A DNA stretch of 12,485 bases from CAYVQE01 sp964633205 (lineage in GTDB: Bacteria > Myxococcota > B64-G9): NCBI GenBank assembly GCA_964633205.1, contig CAZWFN010000169.1:1-12485 (forward strand). The letters are read 5' to 3'. A program made the position numbers and the translations under genes. Positions 6,551-12,485 of this stretch are shown piece after piece. The notes beneath the pieces are model-generated. The model was not told where the DNA came from and searched no databases. It saw only the letters and a list, made by a program, of their open reading frames with translations. Every line of letters starts with the position of its first letter. Within the stretch, counting starts at the first letter, position 1.

Positions 6551-6580
6551 ACCGTAGGGGCGGGGTTCATCCCCGCCCGT
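6551..6580 (-). repeat. REP-like palindromic repeat, copy 3, inverted and covarying
   Basis: GGGCGGGG (6558-6565) pairs with CCCCGCCC (6571-6578) around TTCAT, flanked by CCGTAG on the left. Read on the minus strand it matches copies 1 and 2 except that the A-T pair in the stem has become C-G, so both sides changed together and pairing is kept. It lies between convergent genes, downstream of the repeat-protein gene. Confidence 0.78.
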
Positions 6581-6666
6581 AGTCGCCCAGCGCCGTACGG
6601 GCGGAAGAAGATCGAGGACTTGCAAGTACCCCGAGGACTTCAGGCTCGAAGCCCGCTGCTGCGGCT

Positions 6667-7024
6667 TCAAGCGCCGGAAAGCTGGCGCGGCGGGGCAGCG
6701 CCGCCGGGCAGGCCCGCCTCCTCGACGATCTCCTCCACGGCCAGCAGGCTCAGCGTCTCGCCGTGGAGCTCCAGCAGGTTGGTCGAGACCCGCAGCCGGC
6801 GCTCGCCGTGCGCTTCGCCGCCGCCGAAGGTGGCCGTGGTCTCGACCTGTTGCTGGGCCCGGCCGCTGTGGAAGGTGCGCTCGATGGTGCGCCGCAGTCC
6901 GCACTGGCCGCAGGGCTGGCTGTGGCCGCAGACCTCCAGGATGCCTGATGACGATACCCATGATAGCGCAACCGGTGCCGGCTGCAAGGAGCCGATCCCG
7001 ATTCGCCTCGGCGCGTTCAAGCAC
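6667..7024 (-). pseudogene. frameshifted PAS-like sensor fragment
   Basis: The intact frame from 6930 down to the stop at 6667 encodes CGHSQPCGQCGLRRTIERTF and then a beta-rich stretch ending RVSTNLLELHGETLSLLAVEEIVEEAG. The Cys-rich start, followed by paired strands, resembles the second half of PAS-like sensor domains that carry a GCG....C..CG motif before an ...AI helix. Upstream, that frame has only TTG starts and no Shine-Dalgarno. The neighbouring frame, opening at GTG 7024, encodes LERAEANRDRLL and ends IRHPGG just where the Cys-rich part should begin. Joining them by removing one base near 6931 restores HPGG-CGHSQPC, typical of the family. I therefore read it as one gene broken by a single-base frameshift. 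Alternatives are a short real gene from a TTG start, or a sequencing error. No kinase or output domain is present. Confidence 0.5.
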
Positions 7025-7059
7025 GCAGCTGTTTCACAGCTGTTTCAAGCACGCAGCTG
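7016..7059. repeat. nested tandem duplication at the response regulator 3' end
   Basis: TTCAAGCACGCAGCTG occurs at 7016-7031 and again at 7044-7059 (28-bp period). Between them, AGCTGTTTCA is repeated at 7027-7036 and 7038-7047. The second 16-mer contains the stop codon of the response regulator; the first contains a duplicate of that codon and the GTG of the PAS-like fragment. Confidence 0.8.
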
Positions 7060-7446
7060 CTCGAGGCATTCCGCCAGAATCCGGGGAGTGACCGGCTTGG
7101 GCAGGAAACGTTCGACCAGGCCCTCTTGCAGGTGATCGGCGATGGCGGGCACCGGCCCGCCGGACATCAGCACCCGGCGCATGCCAGGGCAGCGGTGGCG
7201 GACCCGATCGAGCAACCACAGGCCGTCGTGACCGGGCATGGAGTAGTCCGAGACGATGACGCCGAAACGTTCTCGACCCAACCAGGCGAGCGCCTCTGCG
7301 GCGTCGGTGGCCCCGCACGGTGCGCGTCCCAGATGCGCCAAGCTGCGTTCGAGCACAGCCAGCACGGCGGGCTCATCGTCGACCAGCAGCACCCGCCCGT
7401 CGGCGGAGGGGCCAGCATCGGGGGACGGGCCTCCATCCGGGCTCAC
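7045..7446 (-). CDS. single-domain response regulator (CheY-like receiver)
   Basis: The 133-residue product is a complete receiver domain after a 16-residue Pro/Asp/Gly-rich N-terminus. Visible landmarks are VLLVDDEP (acidic pair Asp23-Asp24), the phosphoacceptor Asp67 in VSDYSMPGHDG, Ser95 in LMSGG and Lys117 in FLPKPV. It has no output domain, so it should act by protein interaction or as a phosphorelay shuttle. The start is the GTG at 7446, preceded by AAAGGAG at good spacing; a longer in-frame GTG at 7512 would place a hairpin inside the coding region and lacks this signal. Downstream on the same strand is the broken PAS-like gene, perhaps once its partner. No histidine kinase is visible in the window. 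Confidence 0.92.
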   Translation of the reverse strand: MSPDGGPSPDAGPSADGRVLLVDDEPAVLAVLERSLAHLGRAPCGATDAAEALAWLGRERFGVIVSDYSMPGHDGLWLLDRVRHRCPGMRRVLMSGGPVPAIADHLQEGLVERFLPKPVTPRILAECLEQLRA

Positions 7447-7483
7447 GGCAAGCTCCTTTTGCAGGCGAATCCGAAACGATAAA

Positions 7484-7503
7484 GAGGGCCATAAATGGCC
7501 CTC
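7484..7503 (-). terminator. terminator-like hairpin in the response regulator leader
   Basis: A perfect 8-bp stem, GAGGGCCA with TGGCCCTC and a 4-base AT-only loop, is followed on the minus strand by TTTATCGTTT. It lies 37 bp upstream of the response regulator GTG and about 175 bp downstream of the lipoprotein stop. It may terminate the ECF operon or attenuate the response regulator. Confidence 0.55.
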
Positions 7504-7522
7504 CGTCCCCACCAGCAGACCT

Positions 7523-7553
7523 AATATGGCCCGCTACCCCCGTAGCCAGACAA
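7523..7553 (-). promoter_or_regulatory. weak candidate promoter for the response regulator
   Basis: On the minus strand TTGTCT (7553-7548) and CATATT (7528-7523) are 19 bp apart. The spacing is long and the region also holds a small GCTAC/GTAGC hairpin (7533-7546). Initiation here would put the 7484-7503 hairpin in the leader. Confidence 0.22.
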
Positions 7554-7676
7554 GCGCGATCCGCGAACCCGCCGCCGGTAGCTCCGGCTAGACGAGCCAG
7601 CGTCCTATTCCCTCGGTCCCCCTCCCGTCAATGCCGGTGAGGTGCAGGCGGTTCGCTTTTTTCCGAGCGCTCGCGT

Positions 7677-9257
7677 TCAGAGGTGGTTGAAGGGCTGGCA
7701 GACGCAGAGGCGCCGGCCGCCGCTGGTGGTCAGATCGCAGTCCTGGGCCACGCCGGCGGCCCGGTAGTAGCAGCCGTGGGAGGAGCCCCCCGGCAGGTAG
7801 AGATACGGCGCATACCCCCCATGGGATGGGTTGTTGGCGGTCGACTGGGGCTCGCCGGTCAACTGGGTGCAGATGGCGCTGGTGGCCAGGTCGTTCCAGT
7901 CGCCCGGATCACAGGCCAGTCCGTAGGCGGCACAGGCGCCGGAGCAGGACTGCTCGAGCTCGGCGACGAACCAGCAAACCCGGCCGTCGCGCCCATCGCC
8001 GGCCCACCGGCCGCCGGCCGCCAGACAGCCCTGCTCGGCCCAATCGGGCAAGCGCCCCGGCGCCCAGTCGACCTCCTTGTGGAAAAACGGCGCATCGAAC
8101 AACAGCCGCGGCTGCCGCCCGTCCCGGCCGCAGGTCCACATCCGGTTGCCGGTCTGGGCTTCGGTGGTGAACACGAAGCCGCCGGCGGCCCAGTCGACCT
8201 CCGCTAGCCTGTCCTCTTGCTCCGGCAGGTCGACTGCGATGGCTCCGGGCTGGGCGTCCGGTGAGCCGAGAGCGAGCGTGTGGATGGCGGTGGAGTGCTG
8301 ACCGGCCCAGGCCAGCGCGTCACCGTCCGGCGACCAGCGCAGGCTGTAGATGTGGGCATCGCCGCTCGGCAGCGGATCGACCCGGTCCGAATCGAGCTCC
8401 CGCAGCCGCAACCCGCCGTCGTCACCGCCGCAGTTGTAGGCGGCGTAGGCCACCAGCTCCGGGTCGGCCGGATGGGCGTCAAGACAACGCGGGCTGAGGT
8501 GGTCTTCGTCGGCATCCTCGAACACCGGCTGGCTGGCCCCGGTCTCGACCGCCACGCTCTGGACGTAGTCGTCGCAGACCCGGTGCACCACCGTCAGGAT
8601 CCGATCGCCATCGGCCGCCCAGGCCATCTGGCCGATGTAGAGCACCTCGTCGTCGCGTATCTCGCGCTGCGTCCCGCCGGCGATGTCGTACTCCAGCAGG
8701 CGCGAGTCGGCCAGGTCGGTGTTGGCGTGGACGCCGTAATAGTAGGCCAGCCGCTGTCCTTGCGGGTCGAAGCGCGGCCGCTGCGCTCCGAGGTGAGCCT
8801 CTTGGCCCGGCGCCTCGAAGGACACCCGCCGCAGCTCGGTGCCGTCGTCGTTGGCCAGCCAGACCTCGAAGCTGCCGCTGCGGTCGGAGACCAGGGCGAC
8901 CTTGCCGCCGAAGCCGGCGGCGACGCACGTGCCTTGCCGGCAGGTCTGGAACCGCTCGGCGCAGTCGCTTTGATCGATCCAGGCGTCGCAGCCGTTTTCC
9001 GCCGTGGCGCAGACCTGGATCCAGTCGTCCCGGCAGCGGGTGGCGCCCAGCGGGGCACACTCGTCATGGCAGATCAGGTCGCTGCTCGGCCGACAGCGAC
9101 CGCTGGTCGCGTCACAACGCTGGCCGAAGGGCAAGCAGTCGAGGTCGCTGCTGCAGCGCGTGCCGTCCACATCGACCAGACAGCCGGTGGCGCCGGCCAG
9201 CAGCAGGCCGATGGCGATTGCCAGCGACGGGGTGTTCGGCTCGCGTTGCACAGCCAC
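7677..9257 (-). CDS. secreted beta-propeller lipoprotein with Cys-rich ends
   Basis: The 526-residue protein begins with a signal peptide and a lipobox ending ATGC (Cys26). Residues about 35-115 are Cys-rich (CSSDLDCLPFGQRC and similar), like the short disulfide modules common in myxobacterial lipoproteins. Residues about 116-410 contain TolB/PD40-type propeller strands, for example VALVSDRSGSFEVWLANDDGTELRRVS, RPRFDPQGQRLAYYY and LRWSPDGDALAWAG. The last 100 residues form a second Cys-rich domain (CWFVAELEQSCSGACAAYG ... CVCQPFNHL). Such propellers bind proteins or peptidoglycan-associated partners; no catalytic site is visible. The GTG at 9257 lies three bases after the stop of the caspase-like gene, making this the last gene of the operon; a second GTG two codons on is equally possible. 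Location: lipid-anchored in the envelope, facing the periplasm or outside. Confidence 0.87.
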   Translation of the reverse strand: MAVQREPNTPSLAIAIGLLLAGATGCLVDVDGTRCSSDLDCLPFGQRCDATSGRCRPSSDLICHDECAPLGATRCRDDWIQVCATAENGCDAWIDQSDCAERFQTCRQGTCVAAGFGGKVALVSDRSGSFEVWLANDDGTELRRVSFEAPGQEAHLGAQRPRFDPQGQRLAYYYGVHANTDLADSRLLEYDIAGGTQREIRDDEVLYIGQMAWAADGDRILTVVHRVCDDYVQSVAVETGASQPVFEDADEDHLSPRCLDAHPADPELVAYAAYNCGGDDGGLRLRELDSDRVDPLPSGDAHIYSLRWSPDGDALAWAGQHSTAIHTLALGSPDAQPGAIAVDLPEQEDRLAEVDWAAGGFVFTTEAQTGNRMWTCGRDGRQPRLLFDAPFFHKEVDWAPGRLPDWAEQGCLAAGGRWAGDGRDGRVCWFVAELEQSCSGACAAYGLACDPGDWNDLATSAICTQLTGEPQSTANNPSHGGYAPYLYLPGGSSHGCYYRAAGVAQDCDLTTSGGRRLCVCQPFNHL

Positions 9258-9260
9258 GGC

Positions 9261-10883
9261 TCAAAACCTCACGCCCAGCCTGGCAGCCGCTCCTCCGGCC
9301 CCCACCGCGGCCGAGGCCTCGATCCCGGCTGGCTCCCCGTCGAAGTGATCGATCAAGAACAACACCAGCGAGCCGGCGGCCAGTGCGCCGGCCAGCCCGG
9401 CGGTGATATTGGACGACAGGGCCAGATCGCGGGCGCGGTCGGCCTTGGTCCGCCAGGCCGGCGTACCCCAGAGCTCGCCGCGGGCCGCCTGCGACTCCTG
9501 CTCGGCCAGGGTGCCCAGCGCCACCGCCGAGCCGCCGGCCAGCAGGGCCAGTCCCAGGCCGCTCCACTTCAGCACGGCCAGCGCACGGACGGGGCTGGCG
9601 CGTCGTTCGACCGCGATGGATCGACCGAGCTCGGCGGCCCGCAGCTCGGCCAGCCCGACCGCCAGCCGGGCCCCGCGCAGAAAGGTGCTGCGGAAGTCGT
9701 CCAGGGCTTGCCGGCCGAACGGCTCGGCGAACAGGCGGCGCAGGGCACGGTCGCTCGCGCTCTTGGCCCGCGGCTGCTGCAAGCGCCTCTCCTGGACCTC
9801 GGACAGTCGGCAGCCTTCGTTCCGCTCGACCATCCACTCCCGCTCAGCGTCCCGCGAACGCACGAACAGAGGCCGGCTGGCCGGCAGGTGCAAGCGCGCC
9901 GCGAAGCCTGCGGCCGGATGGACGTCGAGCACCCGGCGGCCGGCGGGATCCTCGACGAACACGTGACCCACGGGCCGATCGAGCACCAGGACACTGTCGT
10001 GCGGCGCCCAGCGGAACAAGACGCGCGACAGTTCACCGGGGAAAGGGCCGGGAGGCCGGACGAAAAAGCTCGGCCGCAGTCGAGGCGAGGTGATGCCCCG
10101 GTTGGCCGCCTCCAGAAAGGCCCCCAGCTCGGCATAGGTCACCGTGCCGTCGGCGTCCACGTCGGCACCCCCGCGCAGCCCGGACAGGACCTGGTGGCTG
10201 AACACACCCGACCGGATGCGCTCCCACTCATGGCTCTCGCGGTCCGCCGAGGTGGAGACGACGAAGCCGATGTCGCCGTTTCGGCCGCCCCGGGTGACGC
10301 CGACGAAGGGCTCGGGGTAAGGCGCCCGCTGCCCGCCCGGGCCCTTGTCGAACACCATGAAGTAGGAGCGGCAGGCGTCGATCATGACGTGGATGCGGTT
10401 GGCCGGCAGGCTGGCCAACAGCTCGGACAGCGCCCCGCGCGACAGGGTGCCGTCCTGCAGGGCGAGCTGCCCTTCTCCGTGCTCGATGGCGCCGTGGCCG
10501 CTGTAGAAGACATACAGCGCGGTCAGCCGCCCTCGCTCGGCCGCGCGCTCGAGCGCGACCCGAATCTGCGCGGCGGCCAGGCGCAGATGAGCCGCGTCCG
10601 GCGGACCGAATGGCTGTACCTCGGGATGGAGCTGCTGGCTGTCGGCATCCAGGCCGGCCAGCAGCCAGCCACGCGCCCCGACCTGCTCGAACAGAGCGTG
10701 GGCGGCCACGGCGTCGTCGTCGGCAAAGCGCAAGACCGGGCTTGCTGGATCGAGCGGCTGGTTGTGGCCGATCACCAGAGCGAAGCGCGCGACCGCCTCC
10801 GGCGGCGCGGCGGCGGCCGGTGCCGCCAGCAGCCCGGCCGCCGACATCAGAAGCAGCGCTGGTGCAATCACGTTCGCGTTCAT
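9261..10883 (-). CDS. secreted caspase-like (C14) protein with EF-hand loop and C-terminal membrane helices
   Basis: The 540-residue protein starts with a signal peptide (about residues 1-26, ending APAAAA). Residues about 33-235 are a caspase/metacaspase p20-like fold: ALVIGHN as first strand, the catalytic His130 in VFYSGHGA, and Cys171 in VMIDACRS. Both dyad residues are present, so it should be an active cysteine peptidase. A canonical EF-hand loop follows at residues 241-252 (DVDADGTVTYAE), suggesting calcium dependence as in metacaspases. Residues about 280-350 include a small beta domain (VLVLDRPVGHVFVEDPAGRRV). Two hydrophobic segments near residues 450 and 500 predict membrane anchoring at the C-terminus. 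The ATG at 10883 overlaps the anti-sigma stop as ATGA, indicating translational coupling; a longer in-frame start lies within the upstream gene. Substrate unknown; the anti-sigma factor encoded next to it is a plausible one (inference). Confidence 0.9.
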   Translation of the reverse strand: MNANVIAPALLLMSAAGLLAAPAAAAPPEAVARFALVIGHNQPLDPASPVLRFADDDAVAAHALFEQVGARGWLLAGLDADSQQLHPEVQPFGPPDAAHLRLAAAQIRVALERAAERGRLTALYVFYSGHGAIEHGEGQLALQDGTLSRGALSELLASLPANRIHVMIDACRSYFMVFDKGPGGQRAPYPEPFVGVTRGGRNGDIGFVVSTSADRESHEWERIRSGVFSHQVLSGLRGGADVDADGTVTYAELGAFLEAANRGITSPRLRPSFFVRPPGPFPGELSRVLFRWAPHDSVLVLDRPVGHVFVEDPAGRRVLDVHPAAGFAARLHLPASRPLFVRSRDAEREWMVERNEGCRLSEVQERRLQQPRAKSASDRALRRLFAEPFGRQALDDFRSTFLRGARLAVGLAELRAAELGRSIAVERRASPVRALAVLKWSGLGLALLAGGSAVALGTLAEQESQAARGELWGTPAWRTKADRARDLALSSNITAGLAGALAAGSLVLFLIDHFDGEPAGIEASAAVGAGGAAARLGVRF

Positions 10884-11737
10884 TTCCACACCCTGGTCTC
10901 GATGGCATGCTGACCCGAACCGGCGATGGGCAGTCGCTGGCCGCACGACCAGCTGCCGGTCGCGCGCATGGTTCGTATCATGCCTTCCACCTGCGATACC
11001 CGCAGCGGCTCGCGGGAAAACAAACCGACGATGCACAGCCGGCCCGGGGCGAAGTCGTGGCGAACCTTCTCCGGCAACGGGACAGCGCCGACATGGGCGC
11101 GAATGGGGATGGAGGCCGGGTCGCTGTCCGGCTCGAGATAGGCCGGGTAATACCAGTGGATTGCCCCGGCGGCATCGACCGCCAGGATCATCAAGTGGGT
11201 ATAGGGCTTCGATGCCAAGTTGGCGTAGGCGAACAAAGCATGGTCGTCGGGCTGCAATCCATCCTTCAAGCGTTGCGGCTCGGCGCCCTCTGGCAAGCGA
11301 TAGACCTGCAGCCCCACCAGGCGGTCGGCCTGCACGGCCCCGCCGGTCCCCTTGACCCGGACTTGCGGTTCAGCGGTTGGGGAGCGCTGCCGGTGATCCG
11401 GCCCGGCCGGTCCGGCGCTGGTACCGGCCAATGCCCAGACCAGCACCAGCCCGGCGGCGGCCGCCGCGGCCGCGCCGCCCCAGACGGCCAGCCGGCGCCG
11501 CGCCGGTCCGGGTCCCGCCGGCTGATCGGCCAGGCGCTGGTGGATCGCAGGCAGCAGGTCGCGGTCGACCAGCCGCTGATCGGAGCGGGCCAGAGTCTGC
11601 AGCAGCCGGCGGTCCTGCTCGAGGCGGGCGCGGCAGCGGCCGCAGCCGTGCAGGTGCCGCTGCAGCTCGCGCGAGCGGTTGAGGGTGACCTCGTCCTCCA
11701 GGTAGGCGAACCAATCTCGCGGGCAAGTGTCCGCCAT
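10880..11737 (-). CDS. zinc-finger anti-sigma factor with extracytoplasmic domain
   Basis: The 285-residue protein has a ZAS-type His28-x3-Cys32-x2-Cys35 motif (HLHGCGRC) in its first 40 residues, the sigma-binding, zinc-binding part. Residues about 81-104 are a transmembrane helix (RRRLAVWGGAAAAAAAGLVLVWALAG flank). The remaining 180 residues lie outside the cytoplasm and form a mixed alpha/beta domain with VGLQVYRLPEGAE, HLMILAVDAAGAIHWYYP and RLCIVGLFSREPL; this resembles DUF4384-like domains seen near caspase genes, a similarity I state from memory. It holds the ECF sigma factor inactive at the membrane until a signal is received. Its ATG overlaps the sigma stop by one base (TGATG) and follows a GGGAGG Shine-Dalgarno. 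The domain is the likely sensor or cleavage target. Confidence 0.9.
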   Translation of the reverse strand: MADTCPRDWFAYLEDEVTLNRSRELQRHLHGCGRCRARLEQDRRLLQTLARSDQRLVDRDLLPAIHQRLADQPAGPGPARRRLAVWGGAAAAAAAGLVLVWALAGTSAGPAGPDHRQRSPTAEPQVRVKGTGGAVQADRLVGLQVYRLPEGAEPQRLKDGLQPDDHALFAYANLASKPYTHLMILAVDAAGAIHWYYPAYLEPDSDPASIPIRAHVGAVPLPEKVRHDFAPGRLCIVGLFSREPLRVSQVEGMIRTMRATGSWSCGQRLPIAGSGQHAIETRVWK

Positions 11738-12366
11738 CAGACACCCTCCCGCCCGATCGAGGCGCGCAGCTTGCGCAGCCCGGCGAAAAGCCGAGACTTG
11801 ACCGTTCCCGCCGGCAGCTCGAGCAGCTCGCCGATTTCACGGATCGACAGATCGCCGGCGTAGCGCAGCACCACCACCGTGCGCAGCTTGCGGCTCAAGC
11901 GGCGCAATGCCCGATCGACGATGCGCATCTTTTCTTGCTGGAGCACGCATTCGTCGGGTCGCTGGGCCTGGCTCGGGGGCTCGTCCAGACTCGCCCGGCG
12001 CCGCCGCTCGCGGCGCAGCCGGCGTTGCGTCATCCGGCATTGCGACAACAGCACCGCGAACAGGTAGGACCGGAACCGACCGCGGGTCTGGTAGCGATCC
12101 AGGCAACGGTAGACCTGCAGGAAAGTGTTCTGCACGGCGTCGCCGGCGCGATCCGGATCGCCGACCAGCTTTCCGGCGACCGCCAGCGCCCGCGCCTGGT
12201 GCCGGCGCACCAGCTGATCGAAGGCGCCGCGGCGGCCCGCCCGGGCCAGCAGCATCAGCTCGTCATCGCTGCGCTGTCCGATGTCCGGCGCGCCGGCGGT
12301 CTGTTGCGCGGCTGCCTGTCCGACAGTCTCGACCAGAGCCAAGCGCTGTGCCCCGCTTCTGCCCAT
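11737..12366 (-). CDS. ECF (sigma-70 family, group 4) sigma factor
   Basis: The 209-residue protein has region 2 at about residues 48-113 (AFDQLVRRHQARALAVAGKLVGD, AVQNTFLQVYRCLDRY, FRSYLFAVLLSQCRM) and region 4 at about residues 153-200 (LRTVVVLRYAGDLSIREIGELLELPAGTVKSRL), including the helix-turn-helix that reads the -35 element. A 35-residue N-terminal extension precedes them. It directs RNA polymerase to stress or envelope promoters, usually including its own. It is the first gene of the four-gene operon and the partner of the overlapping anti-sigma factor. The ATG at 12366 follows GGGTGGG, an acceptable ribosome-binding site. No GGAAC-type ECF promoter is visible in the remaining 119 bases, so its target sequence is unclear or lies beyond the window. 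Confidence 0.95.
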   Translation of the reverse strand: MGRSGAQRLALVETVGQAAAQQTAGAPDIGQRSDDELMLLARAGRRGAFDQLVRRHQARALAVAGKLVGDPDRAGDAVQNTFLQVYRCLDRYQTRGRFRSYLFAVLLSQCRMTQRRLRRERRRRASLDEPPSQAQRPDECVLQQEKMRIVDRALRRLSRKLRTVVVLRYAGDLSIREIGELLELPAGTVKSRLFAGLRKLRASIGREGV

Positions 12367-12423
12367 CGACCCACCCGTTTGGATGCCGCCACCGCTCAGC
12401 CGGCTCGCCCGCCCCCGTCAGCC

Positions 12424-12475
12424 CCTGTGAGCGAAAATGACCGCCGCCGACGGGAAGGCATCCTGTGAGCAGGAT
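12424..12475. promoter_or_regulatory. candidate operator upstream of the ECF operon
   Basis: CCTGTGAGC occurs twice as a direct repeat at 12424-12432 and 12462-12470, 38 bp apart. The second lies in a perfect 16-bp palindrome, ATCCTGTGAGCAGGAT at 12460-12475. The pair lies 58-110 bp upstream of the sigma ATG. A binding site is inferred; the window end prevents seeing more. Confidence 0.4.
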
Positions 12476-12485
12476 AACGAAAAAC

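Noticed and set aside
7664..7673. 10-bp palindrome CGAGCGCTCG after the lipoprotein stop as a terminator
   Set aside because: There is no loop, and on the minus strand it is followed by an A-run instead of a T-run.
7447..7676. Possible small RNA or tRNA in the gap before the response regulator
   Set aside because: Only small hairpins are present; no cloverleaf, and no conserved RNA pattern I recognise.
8280..10913. 877-residue plus-strand frame opposite the lipoprotein and caspase genes
   Set aside because: It spans two well-supported minus-strand genes and has no domain-like sequence; it is an effect of high GC third-position bias.
11935..12468. Plus-strand frames opposite the ECF sigma factor
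   Set aside because: No motif or start signal; fully explained as the shadow of the sigma gene.

Overview
The window is GC-rich (mostly around 70%) and densely coded. A caspase-fold protein, a Cys-rich beta-propeller lipoprotein, a large surface protein built from carboxypeptidase-regulatory-like repeats, a ceramidase, an ECF sigma/anti-sigma pair and a probable sigma-54 promoter together suggest a predatory or complex-lifestyle deltaproteobacterium-like lineage (Myxococcota or relatives). This placement is inference; there is no rRNA or marker gene here. I see no tRNA, rRNA, CRISPR array or intact transposon.

Layout. (1) 1-1280: a radical SAM protein with a C-terminal helix-hairpin-helix, of the putative DNA modification/repair family, on the plus strand, behind a strong-looking promoter that would give a leaderless mRNA. 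(2) 1281-2521: an accessory island with visibly lower GC. It holds a minus-strand PIN-domain protein overlapping a 67-residue partner, flanked on both sides by two copies of a palindromic repeat and related repeat debris. (3) 2522-3247: an alkaline-ceramidase-like membrane hydrolase on the minus strand with its key residues conserved. (4) 3248-3660: a divergent intergenic region with a 125-bp imperfect inverted repeat and a sigma-54-type -24/-12 element. (5) 3661-6468: a 935-residue membrane-anchored repeat protein on the plus strand. (6) 6469-7446: a third copy of the palindromic repeat, a frameshifted PAS-like remnant, and a single-domain response regulator whose leader carries a terminator-like hairpin. 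(7) 7677-12366: a tight four-gene minus-strand operon: ECF sigma factor, zinc-finger anti-sigma factor, secreted caspase-like protein with an EF-hand, and beta-propeller lipoprotein, with junctions of 1-bp overlap, 4-bp overlap and 3-bp gap.

Working together. The four-gene operon is the best candidate for an undescribed system. A membrane anti-sigma factor with a sizeable outer domain sits beside a secreted caspase-like protease with a calcium-binding-type loop and a secreted propeller lipoprotein, so envelope sensing that releases the sigma factor is a natural hypothesis. Separately, three genes lacking a convincing Shine-Dalgarno sequence (radical SAM, PIN, ceramidase) each have TTGNNN-17 bp-TANNNT ending 6-8 nt before the ATG, which points to leaderless transcription as a recurring mode in this genome, while operon-internal genes keep Shine-Dalgarno sites.
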